Assembly: GCA_016165875.1 (NCBI GenBank)
Contig: JABBOT010000017.1
Coordinates: 783,330-847,329 of the forward strand
Reading direction: 5' to 3'
Length of the DNA stretch: 64,000 nt
DNA from: Acanthopleura granulata
Lineage: Eukaryota > Mollusca > Polyplacophora > Chitonida > Chitonidae
The position numbers and the translations under genes are program-made. The notes below the pieces were generated by a model. That model was not told where the DNA came from. It worked only from the letters and a program-made list of their open reading frames with translations, and did no database searches. This document shows positions 33,585-44,046 of this stretch, one piece after another; the first letter of the stretch is position 1; each line of letters starts with the position of its first letter.

Positions 33585-34235
33585 GTTTCATCTGACTCCA
33601 TCCCTTCTCGCGCTTTTGTTAGATAGATGCTAGATTTGAGTGCCAAAGGAAGGCATAATGTAACAGAAGTGTCATTTGCTAAAATATACCTCAACAGAAT
33701 GGTTTGATCAAAATAATGCATTAAATTAACAAGAAAGGCTCAGCAAATGACCGCCTCTGGCCATTATATGTACTTTAAATTATATCACATTGTACTGACC
33801 AATAATGCGCTTGACTTACTTTTGGTCGCAGTTAAGTGGTCAGGCCTCAAGCTTATGCTAGTGTATGGATACTGTATCAAACACAAGATAGGCGTCACAC
33901 ACTTAATTCATATCACCAGCTCATAAAGTATTATACTATATAGGATAAATGACGTTGGTCAAACATAGCCCTCATTCCAGTAAAATATCATATGAAAACA
34001 CACTTGATTTGAATCTGGGACACTAAATCAGAACATCACCTTTTTTGGCGACCTTAAGATTTTACCAGCCGAAGGAAGGTCGCTTTCACTCGATACACTG
34101 TTTTCCTTCACAGCTTGAGATCCGCCTAATTCCACAAATGTTTGAGCACTTTGTCGAATGGAGTAAAATGTATATATCAATAAAAATATACTTCATGGTT
34201 TAAAGGAAACAAAATCTCAAGTTTGAAACACATTA
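33585..34235 (+). repeat. Segment D, copy 4
   Basis: CAACGTTTCATCTGACTCCATCCC start, CCAAAGGAAGGCATAATGTAACAGAA, AGGCTCAGCAAATGACCGCC (33,736-33,755), GATAAATGACGTT, AAACATAGCCCTCATTCCAGTAAAAT, TTTGAATCTGGGACACTAAATCAGAACAT and TTTGAGCACTTTGT. Best matched by D3 and by inverted D5. Confidence 0.65.
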
Positions 34236-34379
34236 GCTTAAATGTACGTTTTCATCATTACTTGGATACTTACAAGAAACTGACGTGAGTTTCTGTATTT
34301 CATCTGAAAAGCACATTGCTTGTGACTTCTTTGTTATTTCATTTCAAAATATGTTGTTAACGGGCATGCTCAACACTAC

Positions 34380-35950
34380 AATTTAAGCATTGGCATGTGG
34401 AGTCAGAACACAGCTGTGACAGAAGCAAAAATGCCAAGCCCTTTGTCAGTTATGACAATTTACTTGCTGATATTGTTTAACTCAGCTTGCATTACATTTT
34501 CTTTCATTTGACTGTTTGTAGTACATATTTGTATTCTTTTCATCGGTGACCTTTTAGACGTTCTTTGCAACTATTTTGTATATTGGGAGTTGGATGTGTT
34601 GCTGTATCTTAATGAACCCCTGGTATATTCCACAAGGCACCGCAGCTTACACATAATTCCGACAAACTACGCAGATTTCTGTCACCGGATCTTTGGGTAT
34701 GCCAGGTTTGCCGGGCATAAACCACAACCCTGGTACTGAGAAACCTTTTATCTTGAAGAAGTGGATAAATTGGCGGGAGTGGGATACATGCCTGTGACAT
34801 CATGTGATAGTCCTGCGATGTCATTAGGGCCGTTTTATTTCCGAAATGACAAGCTACTATAAATACAGCATCTAGCCAATTTTCGTTTTATTAAGAGGAA
34901 ACAGTCACCTGTACTAAAAAGAAGTCGTACGATCTGCCATTAGGTTTCTAAAGAGGCGAATAAAAGTGTCTAGTTATTCAACAAACCATTTCTGTTTGGT
35001 CATGATTCAGAGCCGTGCGCATAGACACCACTGAGACTGCTAGGTCGCTCCGGGCTTCGTTTTCGACTGTCATTTCAGCGTAATTCCTTAGCTGTCGTTG
35101 TCAGATTTGTCCAGACAGGGAAACAAGGAGAGAAAGTCATAACGATGCAATCCTGGGGGCTTTCCCCTACACCTTCCGTCCATTACAATGTCGGTCCGCG
35201 GTGACTGTAAAACACATATTAACCCTATACTGACAGGATGGTCTTGACACAACACGCGAATCCACAGTTCCTTGCATATGTTCAAGAAGAGGCGGGTGGA
35301 GGTATACTACAAAGTATATGAATAAGGAAACATCGGGCCGAAAGACAAATGAGCCATGAATCGATCACTTTATCTATGTAGTAAGGACATTTTGCGAACA
35401 GTCATTTTCATGGTAGAAGGCCTCATATTCTGACTGTTATCACAGTTGTGTCGGCGAACGCATTCTCTCACCACTATCGTAATCACAAACCCCGGGTACT
35501 TTTCTCTCGAAATGATACCTTGCTTTACTCTCGAATCAATTTAAATCATTAAACCTTTTCCCAAAATCACATTTACCCTCTGCACGCTAATCTTGCCAGT
35601 GCACTTTTCTAGGAACGGAGAAGATTAAGTTCTGAAAGACAGTGTTATTTTAAAATCGGAAACGGGACATAGTTTCTAAGAGAAAATTTTGCTTTCCCCA
35701 AAATATAATACCACTAACATGGAGATTTTGCACTGGCATCCGTCTAAAAACATTATTTTAAAAGATTTTTCAATGTAATGCTGTAACATCGCTGTGGATG
35801 CTGGTAGTTGCTGACTTAAGATGACATCCATGGTACTTTATAATGTATATCCATAATCTCAGGGAGTGACCTTGGGAGAGCACAACTCTCTCGGGTACTC
35901 TATGTGGGGAACAATAGACTTGCGCTGGTTTTGAAAAGTGGGCATTTGTC
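34380..35950 (+). repeat. Segment J, copy 2, interrupted by B5
   Basis: ACxCAGATTTCTGTC (about 34,668-34,682), GGGCATAAACCACAACCCT and GACATCAT-TGATAGTC. It then breaks at 34,832 and resumes at 35,341 with AATGAGCCATGAATCGATCAC, TGTCGGCGAACGCA, CACCACTATCGTAATCACAAAC and GGGACATAGTTTCTAAGAGAAAATTTTGC. Excising 34,833-35,334 restores alignment with 17,640-18,440. Confidence 0.65.
34833..35334 (-). mobile_element. Segment B, copy 5, inserted into J2
   Basis: The reverse complement reads as B4 from end to end: the TTCCTTATTC start, CCTCCACC, GTTTTACAGTCACCGCGGACC, GGAAAGCCCCCAGGATTGCATCGTTATGACTTTCTCTCC, CTGAATCATGACCAAACAGAAA, GTTGAATAACTAGACACTTTTATTCGCCTCTTTAGAAACCTAATxGCAG, and GATGCTGTATTTATAG. 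It is flanked by 'gggccg' at 34,827-34,832 and 35,335-35,340, a possible target-site duplication. This shows that B moved on its own at least once. Confidence 0.7.
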
Positions 35951-35959
35951 ACAGGCCGC

Positions 35960-36240
35960 TAACTATGGACCACAAAAGCACAAAGCGGTGAGACGATGTT
36001 AATGCTTTGTGGTGGGCACGTGTCCAAACCAAATTATGCAAGGCAGTGGTTGCAAAATGGCAACAGTTGTCACAATGTGGTGATGACTTCTGGTTAAGAT
36101 ATTGACATTTGCCAAAGGGTGACAACTTTTCTTGGGGAAACTGGTCATAAGATGACACGAGATTTACTGGACCTTTGCCAGAGGAAGGCAACATATGTGT
36201 TAAGATTGCAACGGTTCGAACTTGTCATATAGATTGCAGT
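35960..36240 (+). repeat. Segment P, copy 1
   Basis: Rich in spaced TTGTCAC and TGGCAAC words: AATGGCAACAGTTGTCACAATGTGGTGATGAC, GATATTGACATTTGCCAAAG and gtgacaacttttcttg (36,119-36,134). The reverse complement of 54,477-54,580 contains the same chain. It borders J2 on the right, just as the inverted P3 borders J3. Confidence 0.6.
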
Positions 36241-36284
36241 TCTTTGTGTAAGAAAGTTGTCAAAGCAACCGACCTGGGGCTACT

Positions 36285-36426
36285 TGCACGAAGCCCTATT
36301 AACCAAAGAGCACTCGTAACGCCATCGTAGCGTGACGTTACGAAGGCCAACCTCTTTTACTAAACACTCTTAAATTAAGAGGAACTCAGGTTAAGAGAAA
36401 TTACCAAGAGTGGTTCGAATCTCCCA
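36285..36426 (+). mobile_element. Probable Harbinger-type element 5' end
   Basis: GGGGCTACTTGCACGAAGCC begins a stretch with GCACTCGTAACGCCATCGTAGCGTGACGTTACGAAGG, with short internal palindromic words (CGTAACG, GACGTTACG). It directly precedes the transposase-like frame. It looks like the terminal region of a Harbinger or related MITE. I searched the downstream 6 kb by eye for its reverse complement and found none, so the right end seems lost. Confidence 0.4.
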
Positions 36427-36755
36427 TTGCGAATAAAAATGGAGGTATATTTCATTTTACAAAACGTAATTGCTGGTAATAACCCGAAGAAAGAAGTTTT
36501 CCTTGAGCGCATCGCGCAACTAAATTCTCTAACTGACAATGAGTTGAGGGTTCCCTATAGAATTTCTAGAAATGCGCTGCTGGAGATACTTGACCGATTG
36601 GCCCATCTCATTCAACACGATACCCAGGGATCACAACCTCTGAGCCCAGAAAAGCAGGCCGTAATGAGTGCTGGTCTACATGGTATTAAAATGAATCCAT
36701 GATGGTGTGGCCAGCGGAGATGTAGCAAAAAGTTCTCCACACAAAAGTGGCGCAA
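36427..36755 (+). pseudogene. PIF/Harbinger transposase N-terminal remnant
   Basis: The frame 36,427-36,702 encodes about 91 residues including LTDNELRVPYRISRNALL, then ILDRLAHLI and SQPLSPEKQAVMSA. This is the N-terminal layout of HARBI1-like transposases: an acidic E-L-R-x-x-[FY]-R-[FI]-S-R motif, a hydrophobic helix, then a 'LSPExQV' segment ahead of the helix-turn-helix. The frame then breaks: SGDVAKSS, the expected next motif (G-D-V), appears in another frame at 36,713-36,736 with a stop between. The DDE catalytic part is missing downstream. It is a dead fragment of an element whose transposase would normally be about 350 residues. Confidence 0.7.
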
Positions 36756-37559
36756 TAAGAACAACATGTCATAATACAGAAAGTTTTTTTGTTGGCGGAG
36801 TAATAAGTATTACCGCAACGCACACCAATGCGTCATATACCAATCCGTGCGTACTGTAAATAGCAACAAAAGTCTACCTTGGACAGCCGTGATGAACCAA
36901 TTAAACGTAAAAATTCTGATACTTTTTGCTGTGTGGGTGTGCTGACGAAACCCAGGCTCTAGTGAGGGTTAAATAATGTCACCCGCGACTTATCCTAACT
37001 TTGATTTATCTTACAAGAGATCAAGTTATCAGGAAAAATAGGAAAAGTAGCACACGCTTAAATGCAAAAACCTCGAGTTGGAAATAGGTCATGTTCGCAT
37101 TACCTATTGTTTATCACTATATCAACACTATATAAACGTCGTTCCATGTAAAGCATCCTGCTTCTTTAAACTGGTAAACTTTGTAAATATCATTTTGGTA
37201 TACATCTCCTCCCATAAATACAACTCCAAGAATATTCCCAGGTACATGAACATATTTACATGTTATAGGCTGCATGTTTGAACTAGCATTATATCTGAAA
37301 GCTAGTGCAGGTAATAAGTCTGTTCTCGCCTTTCACTCTCCAGCCATACACTAGCAAATTTCTTAAAGTGCAATTTGTTTAATGAATATTAAACAGAACC
37401 CATAAATTATACTAGTGATAGATCCATTCAACAGCTTACCTTAGATTCAGGCACATAAGCACATGTATTAATAAGACCCGGCTAGCAAAGTAACCACCAG
37501 TGACAACAGCTAGCCCTGTAAGTGTATTTCTGGTACCTAAAGCAACACATATATTGTAA
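36756..37559. other. Noncoding stretch
   Basis: AT-rich, no transposase C-terminus, no repeat recognised. The frame 37,078-37,281 has no features. Confidence 0.4.
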
Positions 37560-37808
37560 TTTATTTATTTATTTATTTGATTGGTGTTTTACGCCGTACT
37601 TAACAATGTTTCACTTATACGACGGCGGCCAGCATTATGTTGGGGGGAAACAGGGAAGAGCCCGAGGGAAACCCACGACCATCCGCAGGTGCTGGCAGAC
37701 CACGTACGGCCGGAGGGGAAGCAAGCCTGAGCTGTACTTGAACTCACAGCGACCGCATTGGTGGAAGGCTTCTGGGTCTTTGCACAACGCTAAATCACTG
37801 AGCTCAAG
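37560..37808 (-). mobile_element. tRNA-derived SINE, nearly full length
   Basis: The plus strand runs from a (TTTA)n tail, GATTGGTGTTTTACGCCGTAC, TTTCACTTATACGACGGCGG, CCAGCATTATG, GGAAACAGG, ACCCACGACCATCCGCAGG and CACGTACGGCCGGAG to the reversed B box 'cttgaactcaca' (37,737-37,748) and a decayed A-box end at about 37,785-37,808. The pol III head is weaker than in the copies at 25,831 and 61,397. The flanks show only a poor possible duplication (ATTGTAAT versus ATTGTCAT). Confidence 0.8.
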
Positions 37809-38075
37809 TAAATTGTCATAAAAGAAAATATTTTATTTACTGACATGAATGAAAAGTCATTAAGGCTGGCATATGCTCAGTAGGGAATGTGATACATGTT
37901 ATGGGCTACTAACACTTGACCACAAAAGAAGATTACCCCGAAGGTATGAAGGTATTCTCTCATTAAATATAAAGTCATAAACAATTGCAAATACTGATAT
38001 ATTTATATTCATGTAAACCTGAGCGGTACATGTATTTAGATAACAAGGCGTGCATATATATGCATACGTATCAAA

Positions 38076-38335
38076 AGTGGGAAAGTTTGTCAGTAACTTG
38101 CCAAAGACCCACGGTTCATTTTGGCACTCTGGTTTTCTCCACCCATAAAACTGATTGCTATCATGTAAGTGAAAATTTTTTTGACTTTACCCTTGATGAG
38201 CAGGCAAATAAAAATATAAACAGTATATAACCATGGATATGTGGTAATAGTTCACTATTTATATTTATAAATTTAAGAGAATATAACTTTCATGTCACTC
38301 TTTTCTTACGAAAAATTCTGACATTTATGTGAATA
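38076..38335 (+). repeat. Tandem duplication, unit 1, with SINE core and tail
   Basis: Includes 'gtttgtcagtaacttgccaa', 'ctctggttttctccaccc' (38,127-38,144), 'ataaaactgattgc' and 'catgtaagtgaaaa', and then a decayed tail up to about 38,220. This is a second SINE type in plus orientation whose last about 60 bases have the same ending (TAAGTGAAA, then CAAATAAA) as the SINE at 61,397. The sequence beyond the tail (GTAATAGTTCACTATTTA) is also shared with unit 2, so the whole block was duplicated. Confidence 0.65.
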
Positions 38336-38344
38336 CATAATTTA

Positions 38345-38612
38345 TTTCATTTCAAAGATACTGTTCAGATCCATATCAGTGGTTCACCCTAGACACTCTG
38401 GTTTTCTAGACCCATAAAGCTGATCATCATCGTGTAAGTGAAAACATTCTTGAATATGGCCTTAATGAACAGTGAAATAAATATGTATACATAAACATAA
38501 TATATAGCCATATAAATACAGTAATAGCTTACTATTTATAAGGGTTAAATACAGAACAATATGTGAAAAACAAGCTTTCAAGCTTTTCAAGTCACCACTT
38601 CAAAGAACAGTG
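38345..38612 (+). repeat. Tandem duplication, unit 2
   Basis: Second copy of the block, offset about 269-277 bases: 'ctctggttttctagaccc' (38,396-38,413), GTGTAAGTGAAAACATTCTTGAATATGGCxTTAAT, and GTAATAGCTTACTATTTA (38,521-38,538). The differences between the two are moderate, so the duplication is not recent. Confidence 0.65.
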
Positions 38613-38653
38613 TGAAAAGTACCAGAAGTACTTTGTATACATCAGAAATATAC

Positions 38654-38707
38654 AGAATACGTCTGCAAGAAAGAATATGTCTACAAGGAACAATATGCCT
38701 GCAAGCG
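38654..38707 (+). repeat. 18-bp tandem repeat, three units
   Basis: Units 38,654-38,671, 38,672-38,689 and 38,690-38,707 share AxAATAxGxCTxCAAG. It is translatable but too short and isolated to suggest a protein. Confidence 0.75.
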
Positions 38708-41700
38708 GTGCATAACATTTGAAAGCAGTAGTATGTTTGTCTGATATCTATTACTGAAACTATCATCCTGTTCATCTAAGTTTCTTGGGCATGATTAATC
38801 CCTCAAACTCATCTTGCACCAGTTCAAGTGTTTTGGTGTTCCATTGTATCGTTCACATCTCTCTTGTGATGCCCTTTTATCACTGGACTGATCCTCAAAT
38901 AACCAGCAGCAGCCAGTGGAAGCATGGAGGTAAAATACATTATCTCCATAATGGGGGTCAACATCAGTGTTACGCACACAATTGGTCTTAAACCGTCCAA
39001 CCACCCTGTGCTGTACACGATGTGAGAGAAAAGTTTTCTTAATTTCGTCGTGTGGAGGTGCACAGGCTTCACCTGCGTGATATTTGCAAAATAAAACGCT
39101 CATGGAGACCGCATTATGCTGCCAACGACTTTACATTCGGCTGCCTTGTTGGGTCCACTATGGCTCTGTTTTGTTTTTTGTGCTATATTTAGACTTCAGG
39201 GGACTAATAATCGCCCTTTCATGTCGGTGGTGAGACAATAGGGGTGTCGGGAGTGATTCGGCCTAGTTCAACGCATTATATTCCGCACTTTGATTTCAGA
39301 ATTCTCATAATTGTGCGAGTTTTTTTTGGCCCAGGAAAAGTTATTTTACAGAGTACTGATGCACAATTTGTTTATTTTTTTCAAAGGAAATAAAATCAAC
39401 AGCAGTTAATATATTTTCAGAATGGTTAGGATATTGTCATCGTCGTAGAAATAATTATAAATCATGGTAGGAATAGTTTTCATGAAAAAATTATATCAGC
39501 AGTGGAAATCATTAACTCCAAGGCTGAAATATTTCCACTGCATTTGAAATAATTACCTTTGTGAAAACATTTACTGCTTTTCTAAAGTATTCTTTGTTAG
39601 AAAAACGACAAAATCTTGTGTAAAATACTATTTTGTATGAAAAATTGATTGACTAGCTTAGCTGACTGACTGTGCGACCTAAGAAGTTATGTAGAAACAC
39701 GTATAAAAATTAAAAAAAATCTCTTTGTTTCCTTATTTATTTATTTATTTATTAACATATATCCTTTTACATATGGTTTAAGTTTATTTAATTTGGAGAA
39801 TTCTGGATGAGCATATCACGCTTGCAAAAAGAAATATTTAGTATCTACCGCAGGTCTTGCCAATTTTTTCTAATTTCTTTTCCTGTTTTCTGGATTGTGG
39901 ATGATGCATTCACTCTGAAGGGAAAAAAAGTATTATTTATTTTTAACAACACTTCAAGTTTTGAAAAGGTCAATCAGTGCTGATGGCCTGATAAACTTAC
40001 ATTAAAACTAAAAAAAACAAAAAACCACTCAAGTGAGTCTTAGAAATTGTACTCTATTTTCTTTCAAACATAAGAAAGTCTTTAAGTTTTAATACTGTAA
40101 ATATTAACATGGTGTACATATTTTGTAATCGGTATGATTATTTACTTTTACAAACGTGCTAAGTAATTTTGGCTTGGCTACAAAACCCTCTTCTTTGATA
40201 TTTGGTGCATTTATTTCAGCCCAAATTCTCTTTTTCTCTGCATTTTTCACTGTCGAGCAGAGATTAGGAAACAATATGCCATTGTTGCATTTTACATAAA
40301 TGACAATTTGATTCAAATAAGAATAGTCAAAATTCCTTTTTTTTGTGTGTGTGTTGCTTTCGGGGTAATTTAATTTATTGATTTACGTTATCGTCTGCTA
40401 CCTATCATATAATTAGCCAATCACAGACTGTAAAAACTTACCAAATATCTATCCTAACGTAGTTAATTTCCCTTTTATTAGCTTAATAAATGTATATAAT
40501 TTAACACAGGTAGCAGCTTACAAATACATCAGGAAGTGTCACTTCGACGACAAAGTGAAAGCTTACAAGAGCGTAGTAGCTTCCTCCATAACTGGGTAAA
40601 AACCAGATTTCCGGTGCAACACGGTTCCATGTACATGTCATGTATGTACATACATACACATGTATAAATATGAAAATTCATTTTTTCAAAATCAGTGGAC
40701 ACTATATCCGTAAAAAATCAGTCTGTAAAAAAAAAACAAAAAAAAAAAAAAAAACACAAGTCGTGAAAAATGTAAACCAAACTGAAGAGAAGAGACTCCG
40801 TCTGTAAGGTTATGCAACTCATGGTTTTTGTTATTTCCAAAGTGGTGCTGTTTTAAGCAGAAGTGAACACAACAGCCGGTAGACCTCATAGTGTATATGA
40901 TATGTTGTCACTAAGACGCGATGCGGGACTGATCCAGTAGACTCGGATCATCACAGACACAAGGCCGCACCGCATATAATAATCCTTGTTAATTTGTATG
41001 GTTTAGAAAAATCTCTGTTAGTATATGATGACATTGCTTGAAAATCTGTATTTGACATCTCAAAGAAAAATAGTTAATTAGTTTTTATTGTTTATTATAT
41101 ACCTATGGCTCTTACCTACATGATACACAGGCATGCTGTATTTTTTCCGTATAGGATGATTCATATATGCATCCTCTGAAAACACGGGCTACGTCCAAAG
41201 CGCCCTCTACCGGGGTAACCCTCTAACTAACATAGGAATCTGGCGTAGTACAACTACAACCGAATCACCTGGCTGTGAAGAGAAAACATTTAATATCTTC
41301 ATTTTAACATACAAAGATACGACAAGCACGCTCTTCAAAGCTGTATTGGTTTGATTTATGTAAACATCATTTGAAGCTAATGAAATAGAAAATTGTTTAA
41401 TATAATCATATTAGAACTGAAGAAATGTGCTAATTTACAGAACTACATTTAGTCTCACAGGTTCTCTAGTTGTGGTAAGTCAGGCTACCGATTAAAGAGA
41501 AACAGCGTAAAAGGTAAGGTGTATCAAAATAGGTTATCATAAAAGTGTGTGTATCAGCTCTCGAGGTAGGCCTGTCGCCCTTCGAGCTCGGCTGCATCGA
41601 GCTGATGTATTATCGCGGATCACACATTATAGGCGACGATTTAATGTCGGTGCTCAGCGTGAACATTGACATCACATATGTTTGGCTAATCTCGGTCGTT

Positions 41701-41802
41701 CACGTGTGATCAAATCGAGGTGGGAGTTTTAGCAGACTTTCCTGAAGAAAAGAAACCCTTCGTAGGTAAATAAAACGTTTGCCATATCTAACGTCAGGTG
41801 CA
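38708..41802. other. AT-rich noncoding stretch
   Basis: About 3 kb with homopolymers and simple sequence: (TTTA)n near 39,733, 'catgtacatgtcatgtatgt' type words at 40,628-40,676 and A-rich tracts at 40,728-40,754. The overlapping minus-strand frames at 38,795-39,103 look protein-like in parts but match nothing I recognise. The piece 41,560-41,730 is richer in CpG than its surroundings. No gene is supported. Confidence 0.4.
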
Positions 41803-41854
41803 CAGATCAAATATACACAACAGATCAAATATACACAACAGATCAAATATACGC
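41803..41854 (+). repeat. 18-bp tandem repeat, three units
   Basis: cagatcaaatatacacaa at 41,803-41,820 and 41,821-41,838 are identical. A third unit (41,839-41,854) is complete for 15 bases and then diverges. Confidence 0.9.
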
Positions 41855-43219
41855 CACCCCTTTGTCAAAAAGTGTTTAAATGTTTATAAAATCCTTATTG
41901 TTCGGAACACATGTAAGTCTGTCACCTGACTCGAGAGAATTTTCGAGATCGAATGCATTCTGAGTAATCACTGTTAGTTAATTTCGAAAGTTAGACATCT
42001 TGCTTGTTACACCGGGTCGCTCTCTTGTATATCACATATCAGGTGTCTATAAGGTTTTTGGTGAGGTTTTATGGGTCAGCATTTCGAAAAGTTTTGCTAG
42101 CGACAGGCTGCGTCACTTTCTTCAGGAGTGTAAAAGTCAGGCCTACGAATTCGAAGGTCCGATTATTACCAGGTGTTAAACCGATACAAAAAATACTGTT
42201 ACCTCTGTCACGCTTGAATGATTATACGTCGCAATATAACAAGTAGTCGCTTTCGGGTAATATGCTTAAGCAGAGACTGTAAGAACTCTTTGTGAGAGAA
42301 TAATTTTTTGTCGTATGTTGAGAGACACACTATAGTGGAAGAGACCCACCTCGACCTTCTGAAGACGCCAATGCCTGCCGATTTTATACTTTCCGTCATG
42401 TTTTGTTGACGCTTTGTATTGTGGAGTTAGGATGACCACTAACAAGGGATCTCTTGGTAGAGCTTGTCGTGTCAAAAGTCTTACATCATTTCAAAAGTTT
42501 ACAACAAACTAACATGTTATCTCACATCATTTTATCTACAACAGTACAATGTTATGTAGAGTCGGAACATTGCAACGTACAGAGGAAGCTGACAGGACAG
42601 AAGACGTGATGTTAGTCTTCCCGTCCATGCACACATTCGCGTGGAGTGGGACATACTTGATCGAGATCTACGCACAGATTTAACGAGGTATCTTTTATTG
42701 TTAGTGCGGAAACATTGAATGTATATCTAAACGTAGACTTGACAGCTCTCTTAGAATCTGTGTTCAATGACTGTCGCTTGCCGTATCCAGAGATAACACG
42801 AAAATTATAGTTTCTTACAAAGCGGAGTACCAGTTTCATAACCCTTATTTCAGAATTTATCCAAAAGTCAATATATATTTACAGGTTACGGACGACGTTC
42901 ATCCAGAATTAAATGAGCTCTGGGCATCATCTAATTTTACCGTATTGAGGGCATGACGTCACAGGAAGACTGTAAATAGAGGGGACTTTTGGTGTTTTGC
43001 TCCCCAGTGCTTGTCCTTTAACATTTCGGTGATCATTTTTACTCGACTTTGGGGTTATACTCTACATTTGAACCCCAAAAGATTTCTAACCCTCGAAGGT
43101 TGATTATAACCCCGGAGGACTTGGCCAGTTTTTGTCAGAGAGACAGCGTTCAATGCTTTTCCGATACTCCATACGGTGACATTATATAATTCATGTTGAT
43201 CCTTTAGAAATTCCAGCCC
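41855..43219. other. Noncoding stretch
   Basis: Nothing recognised. Several short open frames on both strands have no family features. Confidence 0.4.
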
Positions 43220-43258
43220 TTTTGTAAACCTGGTGCGGAGATGTGTAAACCTGCAAAT
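43220..43258 (+). repeat. Isolated copies of the 21-bp minisatellite unit
   Basis: GTAAACCTGGTGCGGAGATGT followed by the start of another unit (GTAAACCTGC). The same unit forms the array at 47,271-47,382 on the opposite strand. Confidence 0.7.
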
Positions 43259-43960
43259 AGAGGGGTCAAAGCTTGGCACAAGTTTACACTGCTATACACA
43301 GCTTTACAACAATTTTTCTCTAAAAATTAAAAAAAGTAGTACGGTCATTTTTAATACATACCAATTAACTGATTATAAATGACCCAACCGATTGTGAATC
43401 AAGGGGGACAACTCTGGAGATACCTGTACTTCTGCTTTCCATCGCAGGAAAGATAACTCTAGTTCAAGAAAGGTTATGTGCCTGACCAAGGGGAGATAAC
43501 TATGTCACAGTGTTTTCAGGGCGAGAAAACTCCAAACAGACATGTACATGTAACTGTCCACATTATTTCCACTTTAAATGACAAGGGGAGACAACCCATA
43601 ACTGATCAAATTGAAGACACGGAGATGCCCACCACCTGGCAAGGTTCGGTCCAGGTATTACGCTATTATGATTGCCCAAATATTCACCTTATAACACCTC
43701 GCACTCACCTTCTACTCACCTCGATCGCATAAAACTCCTTGGGTCACTAGTACAATTACTTGTCTACGCATCTGTAAAATCTCCTTGCGATTGAAGATTG
43801 ATGAACGGAAAAAGGAACTCGACACGGACACCATAAGTCGCAGATTAGAGATACATTCCCCGATTGCACACAAACTCACCTTGTAACATCTGGTACCGAC
43901 CTTTTACTCACTGCAATCCCATGAAACCCCACGGATCGCCAGCGTAATACCTTGTCTACT
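43259..43960. other. Noncoding stretch with short shared motifs
   Basis: Contains CAAGGGGAGATAAC-type words at about 43,400, 43,487 and 43,582, a sequence common in molluscan intergenic DNA. No gene seen. Confidence 0.45.
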
Positions 43961-44046
43961 CACCTGTTGAATTTCCCTACCATCGGACAATAATCAATGA
44001 ATTCACCTGTTAAATTTCCCTACCATCGGACAATAATGAATGAAAA
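43961..44046 (+). repeat. 43-bp tandem duplication
   Basis: Units 43,961-44,003 and 44,004-44,046 share CACCTGTT-AATTTCCCTACC and CATCGGACAATAAT, with three or four differences. Confidence 0.9.

Noticed and set aside
33145..33591. 148-codon minus-strand open frame
   Set aside because: Partly over segment C, not preserved in other copies, and no recognisable family.
38795..39103. Possible Harbinger C-terminal fragment on the minus strand
   Set aside because: The order of residues does not match the DDE region when compared by eye, so it is only proximity to the N-terminal remnant.
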